Notes: generated by a model from the sequence alone, not told the origin. Counted from the stretch's first letter, positions 1 through 7,643 are shown. The stretch is 39,810 nucleotides of DNA from Clostridia bacterium (GCA_017464845.1 JAFTYD010000006.1:1-39810); one strand, 5' to 3'. Made by a program: numbers and translations.

Positions 1-129
1 AAAGCACATCAAGAAAACGATAAAGCAGTAATGCAAGCGTATGGTTTCTGGGGTAAAGTAAAAACTGAAAGTGAATGTGTTGCCGAACTTATGAAAATGT
101 ATCAAAAATTGATAAATGCAAAAAAATAA
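1..129 (+). CDS. C-terminal end of a probable DNA methyltransferase (partial)
   Basis: Only the last 42 codons and the TAA stop (127-129) are in the window. The tail contains NDKAVMQAYGF followed by a short helix ending in ELMKMYQKL. In my memory this resembles the extreme C-terminus of large class I SAM-dependent DNA methyltransferases of the MmeI/YeeA (type IIG-like) group, which often end with an 'NDKAVM-AYGF ... ELMxxYQxL' helix pair. No catalytic motif is visible because the body of the gene lies upstream. It is followed directly by a shared terminator and a convergent gene. A restriction-modification role is inferred from the tail only, so an unrelated protein remains possible. Confidence 0.5.
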   Translation, partial: KAHQENDKAVMQAYGFWGKVKTESECVAELMKMYQKLINAKK

Positions 130-131
130 AA

Positions 132-158
132 AAGAGAACATTTCGTTCTCTTTTTTTT
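132..158. terminator. Bidirectional intrinsic terminator
   Basis: AAGAGAAC (132-139) pairs with GTTCTCTT (145-152), with an A run on one side and a T run on the other. It can end both the methyltransferase tail (+) and aspS (-). Confidence 0.85.
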
Positions 159-1461
159 ATGGAGTTAATCTGTCTGGGCCACGGAAGATATACATTGCTT
201 CTTTGATACTTTCGATATTCAAAAGAATCATTGTGAGTCTATCCAATCCAAGACCAAATCCACCATGTGGAGGACAACCATATTTGAAGAAATCAATATA
301 GTTCTTTTGCATAGTTTTTGGGTCAATTCCTTTTTCTGCAATTTGGTTTGCAAGGATATCTGCTCTATGTTCTCTTTGTGCTCCACTTGTTATTTCTATA
401 TCTTTAAAGTAAAGGTCATAAGATTTTGAATATCCAGGTTCATCATCTTTCTTCATTGTATAGAATGCTCTAACTTTGCTTGGATAGTTCTTAACAAAGA
501 AGAATTCGTGTCCTGTCTTTTTAGACATATATTCAGTCAAGAGATTTTCTGCTTGAGTGTCAAAGTCATCTCCATCTTTGATTTCATATTTACATTCATC
601 TCTTAAGATTTGATAAGCTTCTTTCATAGTAATTCTTGGGAAAGGAAGTGTTGGAACAACAATGTCAACGCCAAGTAATTCCTTTACTTTTTCGCCATAT
701 TTTTCGCTAACAAGTTTAATTCCAGCGTGTAACATATTTTCTTCAAAAGCCATAACATCTTCTTCACTTTCAACATTTGCAATTTCAATATCAAAGCCAG
801 AGAATTCAGTTGCATGTTTTCTTGTGTGAGATTTTTCAGCTCTAAATACAGGAGTTGAAATAAATACCTTTTCAAAGCCAGAAGCAATTGCCATTTGTTT
901 ATAGAATTGTGGACTTTGGATAAGATAAGCTTTTTTATCAAAGTACTTAACTTCAAAAACTCCAGCACCAGATTCGCTTTCGTTTGCACTTGTTGTAGGG
1001 CAGTGAACTTCAATAAAGTTGTTATCAAGACAATAGTTTCTCATACCTTGAGTTAAAGCAGTTTGAACTTCAAAAATAAGTCTTTTCTTTTCATCTCTAA
1101 GGTCAATCCAACGATAGTCTAATCTTTGGTCAATTGAACTTTCAGAGTCGATAGGTGAAATTTCAGCATAACTTTCAACAGAAACAGAAGTTGGAAGAAT
1201 TTCTTTGTTACCAAGTTTAACAAAAGAATTTTCAACAAGTTCACCTCTTACGATAACATAGCAATCAGAAGTTAACTTTGAAAAAACTTCAGCAATTTCA
1301 GGAGTTTTTTCTTTTTCAACAGTAACTTGCATTTTGCCAGAACGGTCTTTAAGTACGATAAATTGCATACTTTTTGTATCTCTAACTTTTTCAATCCAAG
1401 CCCAGATTTCAACAGGGCCAAGCTTTGCTTCAGAGATAGATGATTTAATATAATTTTCCAT
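157..1461 (-). CDS. aspS: Aspartate--tRNA ligase, archaeal/short type (AspS2-like)
   Basis: Class II aminoacyl-tRNA synthetase that charges tRNA with aspartate in the cytoplasm. The 434-residue length is that of the archaeal/eukaryotic-type enzyme and lacks the ~100-residue GAD insertion of ordinary bacterial AspRS (~590 aa). Residues 1-105 form the N-terminal OB fold that reads the anticodon. Motif 2 is FRAE at 206-209, after the YLIQSPQ substrate segment near 179-185. Motif 3 is GGFGLGLDR at 400-408, and the protein ends in the Asp-type tail RGPDRLTP. Such enzymes in clostridia are often second, non-discriminating AspRSs that also charge tRNA-Asn for GatCAB; that substrate range cannot be decided here. 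AAAGGAGAG precedes the ATG. A T-box leader with an Asp specifier lies upstream, so aspartate starvation should induce it. Confidence 0.93.
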   Translation of the reverse strand: MENYIKSSISEAKLGPVEIWAWIEKVRDTKSMQFIVLKDRSGKMQVTVEKEKTPEIAEVFSKLTSDCYVIVRGELVENSFVKLGNKEILPTSVSVESYAEISPIDSESSIDQRLDYRWIDLRDEKKRLIFEVQTALTQGMRNYCLDNNFIEVHCPTTSANESESGAGVFEVKYFDKKAYLIQSPQFYKQMAIASGFEKVFISTPVFRAEKSHTRKHATEFSGFDIEIANVESEEDVMAFEENMLHAGIKLVSEKYGEKVKELLGVDIVVPTLPFPRITMKEAYQILRDECKYEIKDGDDFDTQAENLLTEYMSKKTGHEFFFVKNYPSKVRAFYTMKKDDEPGYSKSYDLYFKDIEITSGAQREHRADILANQIAEKGIDPKTMQKNYIDFFKYGCPPHGGFGLGLDRLTMILLNIESIKEAMYIFRGPDRLTP

Positions 1462-1469
1462 AATATTCT

Positions 1470-1722
1470 CTCCTTTTAAAAAACAAAAAAGTCATTCTAT
1501 CCATATTAGGACGAATGACTTTAAAATCCGTGGTGCCACCTAACTTATCACTTAAAAAGTGATCACTTTATTATCGTGTTACGAACGAAACGGCTTTTCC
1601 TACTATTAGTTCAAAAAAGCAACTCCGAAGTGTCTTTCTTGCAAACTCCTTTAGTACATTTCAGCAAACTGTACCTCTCTGTGAAATTATATTTGCAGTA
1701 CTCCTCTTCATCACAGTTATTG
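1470..1722 (-). promoter_or_regulatory. T-box leader, specifier GAC (Asp)
   Basis: On the minus strand the canonical T-box sequence GGTGGCACCACGG lies at about 1528-1541. It is followed by a terminator in which AAAGTCATTCG (about 1513-1523) pairs with GAATGACTTTTTT (about 1487-1499). Upstream are Stem I signatures GATGAAGAGGAGTA and GCTGAAA. The specifier loop reads AAAGACACTTCGGAG, giving the codon GAC (1632-1634). Uncharged tRNA-Asp would bind and stabilise the antiterminator, allowing aspS transcription. The specifier was assigned by position relative to the CTTCGGAG stem, without a structural alignment. Confidence 0.93.
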
Positions 1723-1727
1723 ACATC

Positions 1728-1756
1728 AATATACCATTAAAATAAAAAAAAGTCAA
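1728..1756 (-). promoter_or_regulatory. Sigma-A promoter of the T-box/aspS transcript
   Basis: TTGACT (1751-1756), a 17-nt spacer and TATATT (1728-1733) on the minus strand, placed just before the T-box Stem I. Confidence 0.8.
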
Positions 1757-1792
1757 TAAAAACAAAATAAATATTTTTATTTGTTTGTTTTG

Positions 1793-1801
1793 TGTTATAA
1801 T
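1793..1801 (+). promoter_or_regulatory. Extended -10 promoter for the small ORF
   Basis: TGTTATAAT (TGn plus TATAAT, -10 at 1796-1801) with no good -35. It is divergent from the T-box promoter and sits 20 nt before the 1822 ORF. Confidence 0.6.
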
Positions 1802-1821
1802 AATACACAGGTGAGGGTACT

Positions 1822-1941
1822 ATGAATAAAGATGAATTAAAGAAGAAACAAGAAGAACAAAAAAGAAAACAATTCAAAGAACAATACTTTGATTTTTATG
1901 ATGATGTAAAATCTCACACACATAGGAGATATGATTGGTAA
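1822..1941 (+). CDS. Small highly charged protein, 39 aa
   Basis: A short ORF that begins ATG at 1822 after GGTGAGGG and encodes a Lys/Glu/Gln-rich helix (MNKDELKKKQEEQKRKQFKE) followed by an aromatic and acidic tail ending in RRYDW. It has its own extended -10 promoter and a strong terminator right after the stop, so it is a complete transcription unit. The 39-codon length is short enough for chance, but the promoter, Shine-Dalgarno and terminator together favour a real gene. I recognise no family. Confidence 0.6.
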   Translation: MNKDELKKKQEEQKRKQFKEQYFDFYDDVKSHTHRRYDW

Positions 1942-1950
1942 AAAATAAAA

Positions 1951-1977
1951 AAGACGAATTTAATATTCGTCTTTTTA
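1951..1977. terminator. Bidirectional intrinsic terminator
   Basis: AAGACGAAT (1951-1959) pairs with ATTCGTCTT (1965-1973), with T run to the right and A run to the left. It serves the 39-aa ORF (+) and the 2001 gene (-). Confidence 0.85.
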
Positions 1978-2000
1978 TTTTACCATAAACTTTTAAAGAA

Positions 2001-3065
2001 TTATCTTCTTAAGCTATAATCTTGGCTCATTTTGTTGATTGTGATTTGTTGTAAACCTTCTTCACTTTGCATAGTGTCTTCTAATTCATCAAATTTGATT
2101 TCTGGAAGGTGAACATCATCAACAGAAGTAGATGTTTTGCTCTTATCATAGAGATCATAAAGATCAGTAGATTTGAGTTCATAACATACAGCTGAGATTT
2201 CATCGTCAACCAATTGTTCAACTGTGAGAGCATCTTGATAAGTATTATAAACTTCAGAACAAAGTTTAGGATTTCTCAAATATACATTAACCAAATATTC
2301 ATATTGTTTATGAGAGTAATCATTGTTACCATAGTGGTTCTTTTCTCTTTCGAGCATTGTTGATCCAAGAACATTGTTGCTGTTGTTCTTAAGGATTTCA
2401 TTAAGATAAACTGTTGGAACAATAGCATCTCTAAGAATGCTTGTTTCAGAAATTGACATAACTTTGATAATGAAATCTTTATCAAAATATTTTTGTTCAG
2501 ATTCGTTTTCTTCACTTAATGGACAAATAGCTCTATATAATGTTAAATCACCATGTCTAGCATCTAAGATTTTGAAATCTCCTTCATAGAATTCTTCTGT
2601 ATGGATAACATCGTTTAAGTTTTCTGAAGCTTCGAAAGCTCTGTCATCAGATACTGTGTAAACGAAACCACCATTTGGAAGAACACAGTGAATTCTATAA
2701 ATTTTGTTTTCTTTACCATTAGCGATATCAGCTTTTGTTGGTTTAAATTTATAGTAGATGTTGTTGTTTAATTGTCCTTCATAGATAGCGTCTTCAATAG
2801 AAATCCATTTATCATCTGTAAGATATTCTTTTTTGATGTTGCTTTCTGTTTCACCATCTAAGTAACTTACGATGAAAGGTTGAACTTCATAAGTACCATC
2901 TTCATTGTAGATTCTTTCAGTAGCAATTACACCATTTTCAGAAGCATAGTAAACTTTAAATGTTCTTGTTGAAAGTTCATAGTCACCATTTGAAGCTCCT
3001 TCTTTTTTGTTGAGGTTCTCGTTTCTGATAACGGTTCTACCTACTAATTCATTCAATTTTGCCAT
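2001..3065 (-). CDS. Unrecognised soluble protein, 354 aa
   Basis: I do not recognise this family. The start is set at the ATG at 3065 (MAKLNELVGRTV), because AAGGAGGAAAATT stands directly in front of it; the upstream in-frame ATG (3083) has no such site. There is no signal peptide or membrane segment. The first ~150 residues alternate charged and beta-forming stretches (KVYYASENGVIATERIY, GGFVYTVSDDRAF). The second half is acidic and helical, and the protein ends in a basic DYSLRR. It is a single-gene unit on the minus strand with a terminator at 1951-1977. Codon use looks like that of neighbouring housekeeping genes, and no sign of decay is seen. Confidence 0.85.
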   Translation of the reverse strand: MAKLNELVGRTVIRNENLNKKEGASNGDYELSTRTFKVYYASENGVIATERIYNEDGTYEVQPFIVSYLDGETESNIKKEYLTDDKWISIEDAIYEGQLNNNIYYKFKPTKADIANGKENKIYRIHCVLPNGGFVYTVSDDRAFEASENLNDVIHTEEFYEGDFKILDARHGDLTLYRAICPLSEENESEQKYFDKDFIIKVMSISETSILRDAIVPTVYLNEILKNNSNNVLGSTMLEREKNHYGNNDYSHKQYEYLVNVYLRNPKLCSEVYNTYQDALTVEQLVDDEISAVCYELKSTDLYDLYDKSKTSTSVDDVHLPEIKFDELEDTMQSEEGLQQITINKMSQDYSLRR

Positions 3066-3267
3066 AATTTTCCTCCTTAACAAAATAGATATATTTTAAT
3101 GTACTAAAATACATTATCATTTTATCACAATACTACAAAATAAGTCAAAGAATTTTAAACTAAATTATAACAATTTTCGACTATTTTTTTATTTTTTTTG
3201 CAGATTGTACTAAAATGCCTAGTTTTATTATGTGAAAAAATTAATGAATTTTATTATAAAATAATAA

Positions 3268-3295
3268 AAAAGAGAAAGAAAAGTCTTCTCTTTTA
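3268..3295 (-). terminator. Intrinsic terminator
   Basis: AAGAGAA (3270-3276) pairs with TTCTCTT (3286-3292). On the minus strand it is followed by TTTTTTATTAT, so it ends the 3323 gene. Confidence 0.7.
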
Positions 3296-3322
3296 TTAAA
3301 TTATATATATTATATATAATAT

Positions 3323-3613
3323 TTATCTATTATTACCTCTGCATCTAAATATCAAGAAGATTAAAAGAGGTAGAATGTTTTTTAGGTTATTATTCTTGTT
3401 TTGAGAGGGTAACTTATTAATAGTTTCAACTTCATTATCTGGTGCTGAAGGTAAAATAATTTCTTCTTTTTCCTGAATTGGTGGGAGGTTTATAGGTAAA
3501 ACATCATTATTCTTTTTTTCTTCAAGTTCTCTCATTATTTTTGCTTGGTCGAAATTTTTGTCAAAAACAGACCTAGACATTTTTATTACTTTTTCATTTT
3601 GCTTTTCTTCCAT
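3323..3613 (-). CDS. Small tail-anchored membrane protein, 96 aa
   Basis: An unrecognised small protein with a hydrophilic, charged N-terminal ~70 residues that include a proline-rich run (LPINLPPIQEKEEIILPSAP). The C-terminal hydrophobic segment is ILPLLIFLIF, followed by the basic cap RCRGNNR, which suggests a single C-terminal membrane anchor with the body in the cytoplasm. Two ATGs are possible. The one at 3613 (MEEKQNE) lies 6 nt after GGAG, while the one at 3619 abuts the GGAG directly, so 3613 is preferred. It has its own terminator at 3268-3295. Function unknown. Confidence 0.65.
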   Translation of the reverse strand: MEEKQNEKVIKMSRSVFDKNFDQAKIMRELEEKKNNDVLPINLPPIQEKEEIILPSAPDNEVETINKLPSQNKNNNLKNILPLLIFLIFRCRGNNR

Positions 3614-3689
3614 ATACATCTCCGATATGTTTATGTATGATATAAAATTAAAAAGTGTTAAAATTTTTTAAAAAGATTTGACATAAAAA

Positions 3690-3717
3690 AAGAGTTGATA
3701 TTTTCAACTCATTTTTT
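3690..3717 (-). terminator. Intrinsic terminator
   Basis: GAGTTGA (3692-3698) pairs with TCAACTC (3704-3710). On the minus strand a T run follows, which ends the 3731 gene. Confidence 0.75.
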
Positions 3718-3730
3718 GATTTTAAAAAAA

Positions 3731-4669
3731 TTATTTTTTCTTTTTTGATGTTGCTTTCTTTGTCGATTTTTTAGGTTTAGATTTGTTTGCTTCAACATCG
3801 ATTAATGCATCGGCAAGAGAATAATCTTTGTACTTATCAAAGTTGTTAACAACTTCAATAACATTTGTCATAGTTTCATTTCTTTCAGTCAACACTTCAG
3901 ATTGAAAAACACTTAAATTTGTTTTATAAGTTTCAACTTTTAGAACATAGTTTTTTTCTAACATCAAATCATATTTAATACCTTTTTCATTTAACTCTTG
4001 TTTGTGAGTTGTGTCTTCAAGTACTACACTATAATCATAAGGGACATAATGTTCTTCCACAAGTTCAAGTTTAAATTTTACGTCTTTCCATTCAACAAAT
4101 GAAGTTGAGAAAAGATTTTCAATGTCTATAATAAGTACTCCATTACTTAGTGGCATAAAAAGATATTTACGGTCAATTGAGTAAGCTGTTGAAGAAGAAA
4201 AAAAAGGAGCGAACGCTGTGTGAATTTTGTTGAATCTTAGGTTGTTTTTAAAAATGTTTAAGATATTTGCTTGAATGTTGTTTGGAGAAAAATTGCAATA
4301 TCTTAAATCAGATACAACATTGAGGTCTTCCAACAATTCAAGTTCTTTTATTGCATCAGGGTTTTCTTTTTCAGAACTAACATGAGAAATGATTTCGTAA
4401 TTTTTACTAATCTTGCTTAAAATCTTTATGTTATTAAAAATTTCTTCTTCACTAAAATCTTCTCTTTGATTAAAGATGATTCTCTTTTTTGTTAAATTAA
4501 CTTTATCCTTAAATTGTTCAGATACTTTTGCTAACTTAATATTATATTTGTTCAATATTAAATCAAGCACATGATTTTTATTTTTGCTTTGTTTATATTC
4601 CACAAAACAATAGAAAGAAACAATTGCTACGATAACAACTAATAAAATAATTGTGATAGTTAAATTCAT
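3731..4669 (-). CDS. Unrecognised membrane-anchored protein, 312 aa
   Basis: The N-terminus is one long hydrophobic helix (residues ~3-24, ITIILLVVIVAIVSFYCFV) followed by lysines, so the bulk of the protein should be cytoplasmic. Residues ~60-260 are mixed alpha/beta, and the C-terminus is a very basic run of KKS/KKA repeats that could contact nucleic acid or phospholipid. The ATG at 4669 is preceded by AGGAGAATT. I do not recognise the family. A domain like restriction-endonuclease or NERD cannot be assigned by eye. It is upstream of no other co-directional gene except ytaF behind it, from which it is separated by 58 bp. Confidence 0.75.
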   Translation of the reverse strand: MNLTITIILLVVIVAIVSFYCFVEYKQSKNKNHVLDLILNKYNIKLAKVSEQFKDKVNLTKKRIIFNQREDFSEEEIFNNIKILSKISKNYEIISHVSSEKENPDAIKELELLEDLNVVSDLRYCNFSPNNIQANILNIFKNNLRFNKIHTAFAPFFSSSTAYSIDRKYLFMPLSNGVLIIDIENLFSTSFVEWKDVKFKLELVEEHYVPYDYSVVLEDTTHKQELNEKGIKYDLMLEKNYVLKVETYKTNLSVFQSEVLTERNETMTNVIEVVNNFDKYKDYSLADALIDVEANKSKPKKSTKKATSKKKK

Positions 4670-4727
4670 ATAATTCTCCTAATGGAAAAATTATATCACA
4701 CAAAAATAAAAAAGTCATTCAAAATAA

Positions 4728-5363
4728 TTATATTATAAATTTTAATACAGCAATTATCATTAAAGATAAACCACATAAAAAAGATAGATTAACTTTGATG
4801 TTTTTTGAAATTTTTTTACCAAAAGAATCTCCAAGATATATAGCGAAAAATGTAAAGAAAAGAGAGATTATTGCTATAAGAAAATATGTACTTGAAAGAC
4901 CTAGACTTATACCAACACCAAAACTATCCACAGATAAACTTATTGCAAGGATAAGAGATTCAAAAGATGATATAAATTTGTTATCATCAATATCAGCCTT
5001 TTTTGTATCAACAAAAATTTTTAGATATTTTTTTTGTTTTTCATTAAAGAAAAATTTTTCAAAATTGCTATTTTGTTTTTCTATCTTGTTTCCAAAAGTA
5101 TCCAAAATAAATTTAATTAATCCAACAGAGAACATCATCAAAAAAGAAAGTAATTTGCTAACCGAATTTGAAATTAACCATGAAAAAGCGAATCCTATGA
5201 GTAAGGATAAAAATAAAATTATAGAACATATAAATGAAATCAAAAAACATTTTGAAAATGTAATTTTAATTTTTGATATACCATAAGAAAATCCTGTCAC
5301 AAAACTATCAACAGACAAAATTAAGGATAAGATGAATATTTCAATTATTTCTTTTGTAAGCAT
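4728..5363 (-). CDS. ytaF: YtaF-like sporulation membrane protein (MntP/YtaF family)
   Basis: A 211-residue integral membrane protein with six predicted helices in two related halves. Each half carries the family hallmark LSVDSF: LILSVDSFVTGFSYG at the N-terminus and AISLSVDSFGVGISLG near residue 145. The conserved Asp inside the helix is typical of MntP manganese exporters and YtaF proteins. At about 210 residues, with a long basic loop in the middle (NKIEKQNSNFEKFFF), it fits YtaF better than MntP (~185 aa). Members are found in endospore formers, though their biochemical role is unclear. It is a monocistronic minus-strand gene divergent from the dehydrogenase gene. Confidence 0.75.
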   Translation of the reverse strand: MLTKEIIEIFILSLILSVDSFVTGFSYGISKIKITFSKCFLISFICSIILFLSLLIGFAFSWLISNSVSKLLSFLMMFSVGLIKFILDTFGNKIEKQNSNFEKFFFNEKQKKYLKIFVDTKKADIDDNKFISSFESLILAISLSVDSFGVGISLGLSSTYFLIAIISLFFTFFAIYLGDSFGKKISKNIKVNLSFLCGLSLMIIAVLKFII

Positions 5364-5483
5364 TTTTTTTACCTAATACATCATATTAAAATAATCTGTT
5401 TTTTGCTATAAATAATTTTTAAATAAGATGACAAGTTTCATAAAAGTATGATAAAATATTTTTATCAAAAGGAGATAAGTTTT

Positions 5484-6275
5484 ATGGATATGTTTAGTTT
5501 AAATGGAAAGATTGCTCTTGTTACAGGTGCTTCTTATGGAATTGGATTTGCTATTGCAAAAGCATTACATAAGGCAGGAGCAACAATTGTTTTTAATGAT
5601 ATAAATCAAGACCTTGTTGATAAAGGAATAAAAAGTTATGAAGAAGAAGGTATCAAAGCTTTTGGATATGTTTGTGATGTAACAGATGAAAATGCTGTAA
5701 CAAGTCTTATTGCAAAAATTGAAGAAGAAGTTGGAATTGTTGATATCCTTGTCAATAATGCAGGAATAATAAAAAGAATTCCTATGATTGAAATGTCTGC
5801 AGAAGATTTTAGAAAAGTTATTGATGTTGATTTGAATGCACCATTCATTATGGCAAAAGCTGTTATTCCATCTATGATAAAAAAAGGTCATGGAAAGATA
5901 ATTAATATTTGTTCAATGATGAGCGAACTTGGTAGAGAAACTGTATCTGCTTATGCTGCTGCAAAAGGTGGACTTAAGATGCTTACAAAAAATATTGCAT
6001 CTGAGTATGGTGAATACAATATTCAATGTAATGGTATTGGTCCTGGATATATTGCAACACCACAAACAGCACCACTTAGAGAAAGAGGAGAAGATGGTTC
6101 TCGTCATCCATTTGATTCTTTTATATTGTCAAAGACACCTGCAGGAAGATGGGGAGAAGCTGATGACTTAGGTGGACCAGCAGTCTTTTTAGCATCTGAT
6201 GCGTCAAACTTTGTCAATGGTCACATTCTTTATGTTGATGGTGGAATTTTGGCATACATTGGAAAACAACCATAA
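5484..6275 (+). CDS. Gluconate 5-dehydrogenase (SDR family)
   Basis: A short-chain dehydrogenase/reductase of 264 residues. The start at 5484 follows AGGAGATAAGTTTT, and the in-frame ATG at 5448 lacks such a site. The Rossmann glycine motif is TGASYGIG (14-21) and the structural NNAG starts at residue 91. The catalytic residues are S144, Y157 and K161 in SMMSELGRETVSAYAAAK. The tail GHILYVDGGILAYIGKQP and the body closely match, from memory, the clostridial group annotated gluconate 5-dehydrogenase, which interconverts D-gluconate and 5-keto-D-gluconate with NAD(P)H. 2-deoxygluconate or related keto-sugar activity is possible. No sugar-pathway neighbours are present, and a strong terminator follows. 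Confidence 0.88.
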   Translation: MDMFSLNGKIALVTGASYGIGFAIAKALHKAGATIVFNDINQDLVDKGIKSYEEEGIKAFGYVCDVTDENAVTSLIAKIEEEVGIVDILVNNAGIIKRIPMIEMSAEDFRKVIDVDLNAPFIMAKAVIPSMIKKGHGKIINICSMMSELGRETVSAYAAAKGGLKMLTKNIASEYGEYNIQCNGIGPGYIATPQTAPLRERGEDGSRHPFDSFILSKTPAGRWGEADDLGGPAVFLASDASNFVNGHILYVDGGILAYIGKQP

Positions 6276-6282
6276 CAAAAAT

Positions 6283-6310
6283 AGCAAACCAAATTTGGTT
6301 TGCTTTTTTA
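6283..6310 (+). terminator. Intrinsic terminator
   Basis: A perfect 11-bp-arm palindrome (AGCAAACCAAA at 6283-6293 and its complement) followed by six Ts. It ends the dehydrogenase gene. Confidence 0.85.
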
Positions 6311-6389
6311 AATTTAAAATACTTTTAAAGAAAATTTTACTTTAATAACAAATAGAAGATATGAATAAGATTAGAAGTCTTAAAAATTA

Positions 6390-6473
6390 TTGACAATAGT
6401 ATTAAATTACATATAATCATTTTAGAATCCAACCAAGCCCAAAGGCAATTCGTCGCACGGGTTGAATTTTTTA
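6390..6473 (+). ncRNA. Candidate small RNA unit 1 (promoter, hairpin, T run)
   Basis: The promoter is TTGACA (6390-6395), a 16-nt spacer and TATAAT (6412-6417). The predicted ~50-nt transcript (about 6424-6472) starts and ends with complementary AATCCAACC and GGTTGAATT (one C-A mismatch) and runs into TTTTTT. No start codon or ribosome binding site is present. The T run passes directly into the next promoter. Confidence 0.6.
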
Positions 6474-6595
6474 TTGACAATTATCTCTAGATTATATATA
6501 ATATATATGAACGTTGGAAGAAAAACGAATTAAGTTTCGGTGTTCCGTAATCACAACCAATGCAAAATTGCTCGTGTTGTGTCGTTCTTTTTTTA
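6474..6595 (+). ncRNA. Candidate small RNA unit 2 (three-way junction, own promoter)
   Basis: TTGACA (6474-6479), exactly 17 nt, then TATAAT (6497-6502). The predicted ~85-nt RNA starts GAACG (6509-6513) and ends CGTTC (6583-6587) before a run of seven Ts, so its own ends pair. Inside are two arms: GGAA/TTCC enclosing ACGAA/TTCGGT, and CACAAC/GTTGTG enclosing CAAT-GCAAA-ATTG. The 68-codon ORF across it has no ribosome binding site and is not credible. Confidence 0.65.
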
Positions 6596-6693
6596 TTGAC
6601 AAATTTCTTTTTATATGCTATTCTCTTAATAGAATTACATTGACCTTATTTATAAGGCACAGGCGAAAGGCCAGAATTGTAATTCTTTTTTTA
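6596..6693 (+). ncRNA. Candidate small RNA unit 3 (three-way junction, own promoter)
   Basis: TTGACA (6596-6601), 17 nt, then extended -10 TGCTATTCT (6616-6624). The ~60-nt RNA begins AGAATTACA (6631-6639) and ends TGTAATTCT (6678-6686) before seven Ts, a perfect 9-bp closing stem. Inside are CCTTA-TTTA-TAAGG and a GGC-GAAAG-GCC hairpin. Architecture matches unit 2 although the sequence does not. Confidence 0.65.
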
Positions 6694-6748
6694 TGTCTAT
6701 TTTGTATTGTGAAATTTTAAGTTGAATAAAGTAAAATTAAGTAAGATA

Positions 6749-6777
6749 TTGACTTTTTTAGTTAAAAATGATATTAT
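6749..6777 (+). promoter_or_regulatory. Sigma-A promoter of the 6809 gene pair
   Basis: TTGACT (6749-6754), 17-nt spacer, TATTAT (6772-6777), then AAAAGGAG before the ATG at 6809. Confidence 0.75.
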
Positions 6778-6808
6778 CTTTTTTGAGTTAAAAAGGAGTT
6801 TGTAGATC

Positions 6809-7363
6809 ATGAATTTGCAAAAAGAAAAATTGTTTGAAGAACTTTTAGACAAAATAGAAAAAGGGCAAGCAAGTGTTTCTCTTACAAAAAATAATCCTCT
6901 CTATATTGCAAAGCCTGCTCATGAAAGAGAAGTTGGTGCAATGATAGAAACTTATGTTGATGGTTATTTACAAATAGGAGATGAGTTTATCATTAAGCAA
7001 GGTGATTATATTATGAACACTCTTGACTATAGTGGAAATTGCATTGTAGATAAAAGAAGTGGTATCAAAATTAAAAAACTTGTAAGTTATGAAGATTTGA
7101 TGAGAGAATATCATGAATTACCTGTTCAAGAAGAAGGTTCAAGCGAAATAAAGTATTATTCTAGAATTTGTTTCATGGTACAACTTGGAAACTCTAAGGA
7201 AGATTTAGGTTACAGATTGCCTTGTTATAAAGGTCTTGGAAAACAAGAACACCTTGAAAAATGGAGAGAATTAGGAAGCAAGTGTCTTGAAATTGTTGAG
7301 GTTGAAAACGAATTATCTGAAACTAAAGATTCATATAATATTGATAACAATTTAGGAAAATAA
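6809..7363 (+). CDS. Unrecognised cytoplasmic protein, 184 aa
   Basis: A soluble protein without signal or membrane segments. The start at 6809 follows AAAAGGAGTTTGTAGATC. It opens with a charged helix (KEKLFEELLDKIEKGQ), continues with a beta-rich stretch (YLQIGDEFIIKQGDYIMN ... GIKIKKLVSYEDLM) and ends acidic. I do not recognise the family. It sits 11 bp upstream of the DUF2188 gene with one shared promoter, so the two are probably co-transcribed and may work together. Nothing in the sequence indicates an enzyme. Confidence 0.75.
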   Translation: MNLQKEKLFEELLDKIEKGQASVSLTKNNPLYIAKPAHEREVGAMIETYVDGYLQIGDEFIIKQGDYIMNTLDYSGNCIVDKRSGIKIKKLVSYEDLMREYHELPVQEEGSSEIKYYSRICFMVQLGNSKEDLGYRLPCYKGLGKQEHLEKWRELGSKCLEIVEVENELSETKDSYNIDNNLGK

Positions 7364-7374
7364 AGGAGAAGGAA

Positions 7375-7614
7375 ATGGCAGGAAAAATTTATCATGTTTC
7401 ACAAAGAAAAGATGGTACTTGGCAAGTAAGAGCAGCAAAAGCAATTAGAGCATTAAAAAGATTTCCAACACAAAAAGAAGCAATTGATTTTGCAAAGACT
7501 GTTGCTGATAACCAAGAAGGAAGCATCTTAATTCATAAAAGAGATGGAAAAATCAGAAAGACAACTTATACTTACAATGATAAAGAAGAAAAAGATGAAA
7601 AAGAAGAAGCTTAA
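7375..7614 (+). CDS. DUF2188 family protein, 79 aa
   Basis: The sequence YHVSQRKDGTWQVRAAKAIRALKRFPTQKEAIDFAKTVADNQEGSILIHKRDGKIR has the pattern of the DUF2188 family: an HV-x-R-x-DGxW-x-V strand pair, an 'FxTQKEAIDxAK' helix, then 'x-IHxRDGKIR'. Members are small basic proteins of unknown role, widespread in bacteria. The last 15 residues are an acidic/lysine tail (DKEEKDEKEEA). It follows the 6809 gene with AAAGGAGAAGGAA as ribosome site. Family assignment is from memory of the consensus. Confidence 0.8.
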   Translation: MAGKIYHVSQRKDGTWQVRAAKAIRALKRFPTQKEAIDFAKTVADNQEGSILIHKRDGKIRKTTYTYNDKEEKDEKEEA

Positions 7615-7643
7615 TAACTTCCTCTTTTTTTTATAAAAATAAA

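Noticed and set aside
157..1461. Asparaginyl- rather than aspartyl-tRNA synthetase
   Set aside because: The C-terminal RGPDRLTP and the Asp-type T-box specifier favour AspRS; AsnRS usually ends in an IPFPR-x-P-G type tail.
4795..5286. A long plus-strand ORF opposite ytaF
   Set aside because: It is the antisense shadow of a clear membrane-protein gene and lacks a ribosome site.
5565..6107. Minus-strand ORFs inside the dehydrogenase gene
   Set aside because: They are antisense frames of an intact SDR gene with full motifs.
6514..6720. A 68-codon ORF across the small-RNA units
   Set aside because: It has no ribosome binding site, crosses a terminator and a promoter, and its codons run through the paired stems.
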